From: Citrobacter sp. On2M
GTDB lineage: Bacteria; Pseudomonadota; Gammaproteobacteria; Enterobacterales; Enterobacteriaceae
DNA: 64,000 nucleotides
Direction of reading: 5' to 3'
NCBI RefSeq assembly: GCF_018035235.1
Contig: NZ_WPCV01000009.1
Coordinates: 28,781 to 92,780 of the forward strand
Shown here: positions 60,691 through 64,000 of the stretch, in pieces
Layout: each line of letters begins with the position of its first letter
Position numbering within the stretch: position 1 is the stretch's first letter
Program-made: the position numbers and the translations under genes
The notes under the pieces: generated by a model
What the model was told of the DNA's origin: nothing
The model's input: only the letters and a program-made list of their open reading frames with translations
The model's database searches: none

Positions 60691-62211
60691 ATGTCACTAT
60701 CGATCATTCATACACGCGCCGCGTTGGGCGTAAATGCACCCGCCATTACTGTCGAGGTACATATCAGCAACGGCCTGCCCGGTTTAACCATGGTGGGGCT
60801 GCCGGAAACGACGGTGAAAGAGGCTCGCGATCGGGTACGCAGTGCGATAATTAATAGCGGGTATGAATTCCCGGCAAAGAAGATAACCATAAATCTCGCT
60901 CCAGCCGATCTTCCGAAAGAAGGGGGGCGATATGATTTACCTATCGCTGTTGCGCTTCTGGCCGCTTCTGAGCAGCTTACAACCCATAATCTCGATGCAT
61001 ATGAGCTGGTCGGTGAATTAGCGCTTACAGGCGCGTTACGCGGCGTTCCCGGCGCGATATCAAGCGCAACCGAAGCCATTCGTGCAGGCAGGAGAATTAT
61101 TGTCGCCACAGAGAATGCCGCTGAAGTTGGACTGATACACGGCGAAGGATGCCTGATCGCAGATCACCTGCAGACCGTATGCGCATTTCTCGAAGGTAAG
61201 CACGATTTAGACAGGCCCTCAACCGCAGATTTTACGCCCGACGCATTCGCCGACGACCTGAGCGATATTATCGGCCAGGAACAGGGTAAACGCGGGCTGG
61301 AGCTTACCGCAGCTGGCGGTCATAACCTCTTGCTCATTGGCCCGCCGGGTACGGGCAAGACCATGTTGGCCAGTCGCCTCAGAGGTCTGCTCCCACCGCT
61401 TAGCAACGATGAAGCGCTGGAAAGTGCTGCGATACTCAGTCTGGTTAATTCCGAAACGATACAAAAACAATGGAAGCAACGCCCTTTTCGTTCACCACAT
61501 CACAGTGCTTCATTAACGGCCATGGTCGGTGGAGGCTCTATTCCTGCACCAGGCGAGATCTCTCTGGCGCATAACGGCATACTGTTTCTGGATGAACTAC
61601 CCGAGTTTGAACGGCGTACGCTGGATGCCTTGCGCGAACCCATCGAGTCCGGGCAGATCCATCTATCCCGCACCAGAGCAAAAATAACCTATCCCGCGCG
61701 CTTTCAACTTATAGCAGCGATGAATCCAAGCCCTACAGGCCATTATCAGGGGAATCATAATCGCTGTACTCCAGAACAGACGCTGCGCTACCTCAATCGA
61801 CTGTCAGGACCATTTCTCGATCGCTTCGACCTCTCCCTCGAAATCCCCTTACCACCGCCCGGCATACTCAGTCAGAGCGCAGTGAAAGGGGAAGATAGTG
61901 CAACGGTTAAGCAACGCGTTATAGCAGCACGAGAGCGTCAGTATCTGCGGCAAAATAAGTTAAACGCGCACCTGAACAGCCAGGATATTCATAAATACTG
62001 CCCACTGCACAGCGACGATGCTCAATGGCTGGAAGAAACGCTCGCGCATCTCGGATTATCTATCCGCGCCTGGCTGCGTCTGATAAAGGTCGCTAGAACG
62101 ATTGCGGATATAGAACAATGTGATCGCATCTCTCGCCAACACTTACAGGAAGCCGTTGGATACCGGGCGATAGACAGGTTACTCATTCATTTGCAGAAAC
62201 TACTGGCATAA
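60691..62211 (+). CDS. yifB: YifB, ComM-like AAA+ ATPase with Mg-chelatase fold
   Basis: The 506-residue product belongs to the Mg-chelatase-like ComM family; ComM in Vibrio is a hexameric branch-migration helicase used in natural transformation. The ATG at 60691 (MSLSIIHTRAALGVNA) lies four bases after AGGAGG, which decides against an ATG 12 codons upstream. The N-terminal ChlI-type domain (about 1-165) is followed by the AAA+ domain with Walker A GPPGTGKT (217-224) and Walker B GILFLDELPEF near residue 300, and a C-terminal ChlI-like domain. A role in recombination is inferred. Confidence 0.94.
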   Translation: MSLSIIHTRAALGVNAPAITVEVHISNGLPGLTMVGLPETTVKEARDRVRSAIINSGYEFPAKKITINLAPADLPKEGGRYDLPIAVALLAASEQLTTHNLDAYELVGELALTGALRGVPGAISSATEAIRAGRRIIVATENAAEVGLIHGEGCLIADHLQTVCAFLEGKHDLDRPSTADFTPDAFADDLSDIIGQEQGKRGLELTAAGGHNLLLIGPPGTGKTMLASRLRGLLPPLSNDEALESAAILSLVNSETIQKQWKQRPFRSPHHSASLTAMVGGGSIPAPGEISLAHNGILFLDELPEFERRTLDALREPIESGQIHLSRTRAKITYPARFQLIAAMNPSPTGHYQGNHNRCTPEQTLRYLNRLSGPFLDRFDLSLEIPLPPPGILSQSAVKGEDSATVKQRVIAARERQYLRQNKLNAHLNSQDIHKYCPLHSDDAQWLEETLAHLGLSIRAWLRLIKVARTIADIEQCDRISRQHLQEAVGYRAIDRLLIHLQKLLA

Positions 62212-62236
62212 AAAAAGGGCTTTCGCCCTTTTTTAT
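62210..62236. terminator. Bidirectional terminator between yifB and maoP
   Basis: AAAAAAAGGGC-TTTC-GCCCTTTTTTA is a short GC stem with T-runs on both strands, overlapping the last bases of both convergent genes. Confidence 0.85.
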
Positions 62237-62574
62237 TAATCATCAGATTCGGTGTAGTCTTCTGCGCCTTCCACCTGAGGTTTCCCACCAGAAAGCGTGT
62301 GGAAGCGTTTTGGACGCTTAATACGCGTCATGTATTTAGACCACACGCGTTCAGCTTCAGTAACCGGCTCACGTTCACCACGGCATACCGCAACAAACAG
62401 TTTCTCTTCTTCAGTTACCGGCTCACGCTTACCCAGATCCAGCTCGTTGAAAGCATAACCGTGACGCTCAAGCAGTTGTGCTTCTTTAATGGTGAAATCA
62501 CCATGACGGGAGAATCCGCGGGGATAATATTTATTATCGAAATATCGATTAGTCGTCGTAAAGCTTTCCGCCAT
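62236..62574 (-). CDS. maoP: Ori-macrodomain protein MaoP (YifE)
   Basis: MaoP, with the DNA site maoS near its gene, organises the origin macrodomain of the E. coli chromosome. The 112-residue product matches Yif[21 protein letters not shown], then two similar acidic stretches, [19 protein letters not shown] and [14 protein letters not shown], and a basic segment before the C-terminus. It converges with yifB and is divergent from hdfR. Confidence 0.94.
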   Translation of the reverse strand: MAESFTTTNRYFDNKYYPRGFSRHGDFTIKEAQLLERHGYAFNELDLGKREPVTEEEKLFVAVCRGEREPVTEAERVWSKYMTRIKRPKRFHTLSGGKPQVEGAEDYTESDD

Positions 62575-62631
62575 CCTGCACGCTCCTAATTCTTTGGCCG
62601 AGCTATTTATGGCGCGGAGTATTAGTTACGC

Positions 62632-62646
62632 TTGACAGAGCGTCAA
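62632..62646. promoter_or_regulatory. Dyad TTGAC-N5-GTCAA between maoP and hdfR
   Basis: A perfect 5-bp dyad centred in the 118-bp maoP-hdfR gap. It could be an operator for either gene or part of the maoS site, which is described near maoP in E. coli; I cannot recall the maoS sequence. Confidence 0.35.
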
Positions 62647-62692
62647 ACAAAAGATTTAAATCATAACGACAAATTATTTTATGGAGCGAGTT

Positions 62693-63526
62693 GTGGATAC
62701 GGAATTGTTAAAAACTTTCCTGGAAGTTAGCCGGACACGCCACTTTGGCAGGGCTGCTGAAGCGCTCTATCTGACCCAGTCAGCGGTTAGTTTTCGGATC
62801 AGACAGCTGGAAAATCAATTGGGTGTAAACCTGTTCACTCGACACAGAAACAATATCCGTTTGACCGCCGCAGGTGAAAAATTATTGCCTTACGCTGAAA
62901 CCCTGATGAATACGTGGCAAGCAGCACGTAAGGAAGTTGCGAATACCTCGCGGCATAACGAGTTTTCTATCGGCGCCAGCGCATCTCTCTGGGAGTGCAT
63001 GCTTAATGACTGGTTGAGACGTTTATATCAATCTCAGGAGCCACAGTCCAGCCTGCAGTTTGAAGCGAGGATCGCTCAGCGCCAGTCATTGGTAAAACAG
63101 CTTCATGAACGACAGCTTGATCTACTGATTACGACCGAAACGCCCAAAATGGACGAATTTAGCAGCCAACTGTTGGGATATTTCACGCTGGCGCTCTATT
63201 GTAGTTCTCCATCGCAAACCAAAGATGAACTGAACTATCTACGTCTGGAATGGGGACCCGATTTTCAACAACACGAAGCGGGATTGATCGCGGGAGATGA
63301 AGTGCCGGTACTCACCACCAGTTCAGCTGAACTGGCCAGGCAACAGCTTTCTGTGATTAAGGGCTTTAGCTGGCTTCCTGTCAACTGGGCCAAAACCAAA
63401 AGCGATCTCCATACGGTTACCGACAGTACAACGCTATCTCGCCCTTTATATGCAGTTTGGCTGCAAAACAGCGATAAACATGCACTGATCTGCGATCTAT
63501 TGAGAACAAATATTCTGGAAGATTAA
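62693..63526 (+). CDS. hdfR: LysR-type regulator HdfR (GTG start)
   Basis: HdfR is a LysR-type regulator that represses flhDC and activates gltBD in E. coli; H-NS controls it there. The GTG at 62693, six bases after GGAG, gives (M)[22 protein letters not shown] and 277 residues (K-12: 279). The ATG four codons upstream at 62681 lacks a ribosome-binding site. The helix-turn-helix spans about residues 18-40 ([20 protein letters not shown]). The C-terminus ends ILED, two residues short of K-12. Confidence 0.93.
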   Translation: MDTELLKTFLEVSRTRHFGRAAEALYLTQSAVSFRIRQLENQLGVNLFTRHRNNIRLTAAGEKLLPYAETLMNTWQAARKEVANTSRHNEFSIGASASLWECMLNDWLRRLYQSQEPQSSLQFEARIAQRQSLVKQLHERQLDLLITTETPKMDEFSSQLLGYFTLALYCSSPSQTKDELNYLRLEWGPDFQQHEAGLIAGDEVPVLTTSSAELARQQLSVIKGFSWLPVNWAKTKSDLHTVTDSTTLSRPLYAVWLQNSDKHALICDLLRTNILED

Positions 63527-63587
63527 GGTAAATACTGGCAAGGATGCCGGGAGTAAAAACAGAAGGAAGACAATGTTGAATTGCACG

Positions 63588-63620
63588 AAAAAAAAATCCT
63601 TAGCAAGAATGCTAAGGATT
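63588..63620 (-). terminator. rrn operon terminator after tRNA-Trp
   Basis: On the minus strand AATCCTTAGCATTC and GCTAAGGATT form a 10-bp stem followed by nine T, five bases after the tRNA-Trp CCA end. Confidence 0.9.
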
Positions 63621-63625
63621 GTTTC

Positions 63626-63701
63626 TGGCAGGGGCGGAGAGACTCGAACTCGCGACACCCGGTTTTGGAGACCGGTGCTCTACCAACTGAGCTACGCCCC
63701 T
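63626..63701 (-). tRNA. trpT: tRNA-Trp (CCA anticodon)
   Basis: 76 bases including CCA. The acceptor AGGGGCG pairs with CGCCCCT, and the anticodon loop CTCCAAA carries CCA. It is the last gene of the rrn operon, as in E. coli rrnC. Confidence 0.97.
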
Positions 63702-63716
63702 AAATTTTCTTATCAT

Positions 63717-63743
63717 TAAGCCTGCTTGATAGCAGGCTTAATC
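63717..63743 (-). other. Spacer hairpin between tRNA-Asp and tRNA-Trp
   Basis: ATTAAGCCTGCT and AGCAGGCTTAAT are near-adjacent complements forming a 12-bp stem with a tiny loop and no U-run. It is probably a processing stem in the rRNA transcript. Confidence 0.5.
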
Positions 63744-63753
63744 TTCTAATAAG

Positions 63754-63830
63754 TGGCGGAACGGACGGGACTCGAACCCGCGACCCCCTGCGTGACAGGC
63801 AGGTATTCTAACCAACTGAACTACCGCTCC
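63754..63830 (-). tRNA. aspT: tRNA-Asp (GUC anticodon)
   Basis: 77 bases including CCA. The acceptor GGAGCGG pairs with CCGTTCC through a G-U pair, and the anticodon arm CCTGCCTGTCACGCAGG carries GTC. It follows the 5S rRNA in the rrnC-type operon. Confidence 0.97.
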
Positions 63831-63883
63831 ACCGAATTTCTTTGTCACTACCCGGATTATACATCCCGGTTTACTGCAATTTG

Positions 63884-64000
63884 ATGCCTGGCAGTTCCCT
63901 ACTCTCGCATGGGGAGACCCCACACTACCATCGGCGCTACGGCGTTTCACTTCTGAGTTCGGCATGGGGTCAGGTGGGACCACCGCGCTACAGCCGCCAG
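63884..64000 (-). rRNA. rrf: 5S ribosomal RNA (lacks first three bases at window edge)
   Basis: The minus strand reads CTGGCGGCTGTAGCGCGGTG at the window edge and ends AACTGCCAGGCAT, agreeing with enterobacterial 5S rRNA over 117 of 120 bases; the first TGC lies beyond the window. With aspT and trpT behind it this is the 3' end of an rrnC-type operon. Confidence 0.97.

Overview
This is a core-chromosome segment of a member of the Enterobacteriaceae close to Escherichia, Citrobacter and Salmonella. Almost every predicted protein matches an E. coli K-12 protein that I recall, in length and in motif position, and the order follows the K-12 block from metE to the rrnC-type rRNA operon. It is not E. 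coli K-12. ilvG is intact, a FabV-type enoyl reductase gene lies between ilvA and ilvY, an unfamiliar secreted-protein gene lies between gppA and rep, and yigF/yigG and the aslA/aslB sulfatase pair are missing from their K-12 positions. Citrobacter or a near relative fits, but I cannot fix the genus by eye.

Layout. Positions 1-6.3 kb: metE (cut by the window edge), its divergent activator gene metR, the biotin transporter gene bioP, the pldB-yigL pair and the amino-acid exporter gene rhtB. 6.3-11.4 kb: rhtC, recQ, the outer-membrane phospholipase gene pldA, yigI and rarD. 11.4-18.4 kb: corA with a long regulatory leader, SOS-controlled uvrD, and the tightly overlapping lptM-dapF-yigA-xerC-yigB run. 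18.5-25.9 kb: cyaY, cyaA with a UUG start and CRP site, and the heme operon hemCDXY. 25.9-26.8 kb: the small RNA GlmZ and the tRNA operon argX-hisR-leuT-proM. 26.8-28.2 kb: the permease gene thrP (yifK).

28.5-41.3 kb: the complete enterobacterial common antigen operon in the order wecA-wzzE-wecB-wecC-rffG-rffH-wecD-wecE-wzxE-wecF-wzyE-wecG. It covers lipid I formation, all nucleotide-sugar supply, the three sugar transfers, flipping, polymerisation and chain-length control. 41.5-49.8 kb: rho, trxA, rhlB, gppA, the unknown secreted-protein gene, rep and ppiC. 49.8-60.4 kb: branched-chain amino-acid synthesis, with ilvC and its regulator ilvY, fabV, and the attenuated ilvL-X-G-M-E-D-A operon. 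60.7-64 kb: yifB (comM-like), maoP, hdfR, tRNA-Trp, tRNA-Asp and the 5S rRNA at the end of an rrn operon read on the minus strand.

I see no prophage, insertion sequence, CRISPR array or defence island. The best places to look for something new are the gppA-rep secreted protein (46360-47316), the placement of fabV (52529-53722), the perfect inverted repeat over the bioP start (3664-3700), the corA leader with a candidate UUG-started leader peptide (12547-12603), and the rhoL reading frame without a start codon (42840-42962).
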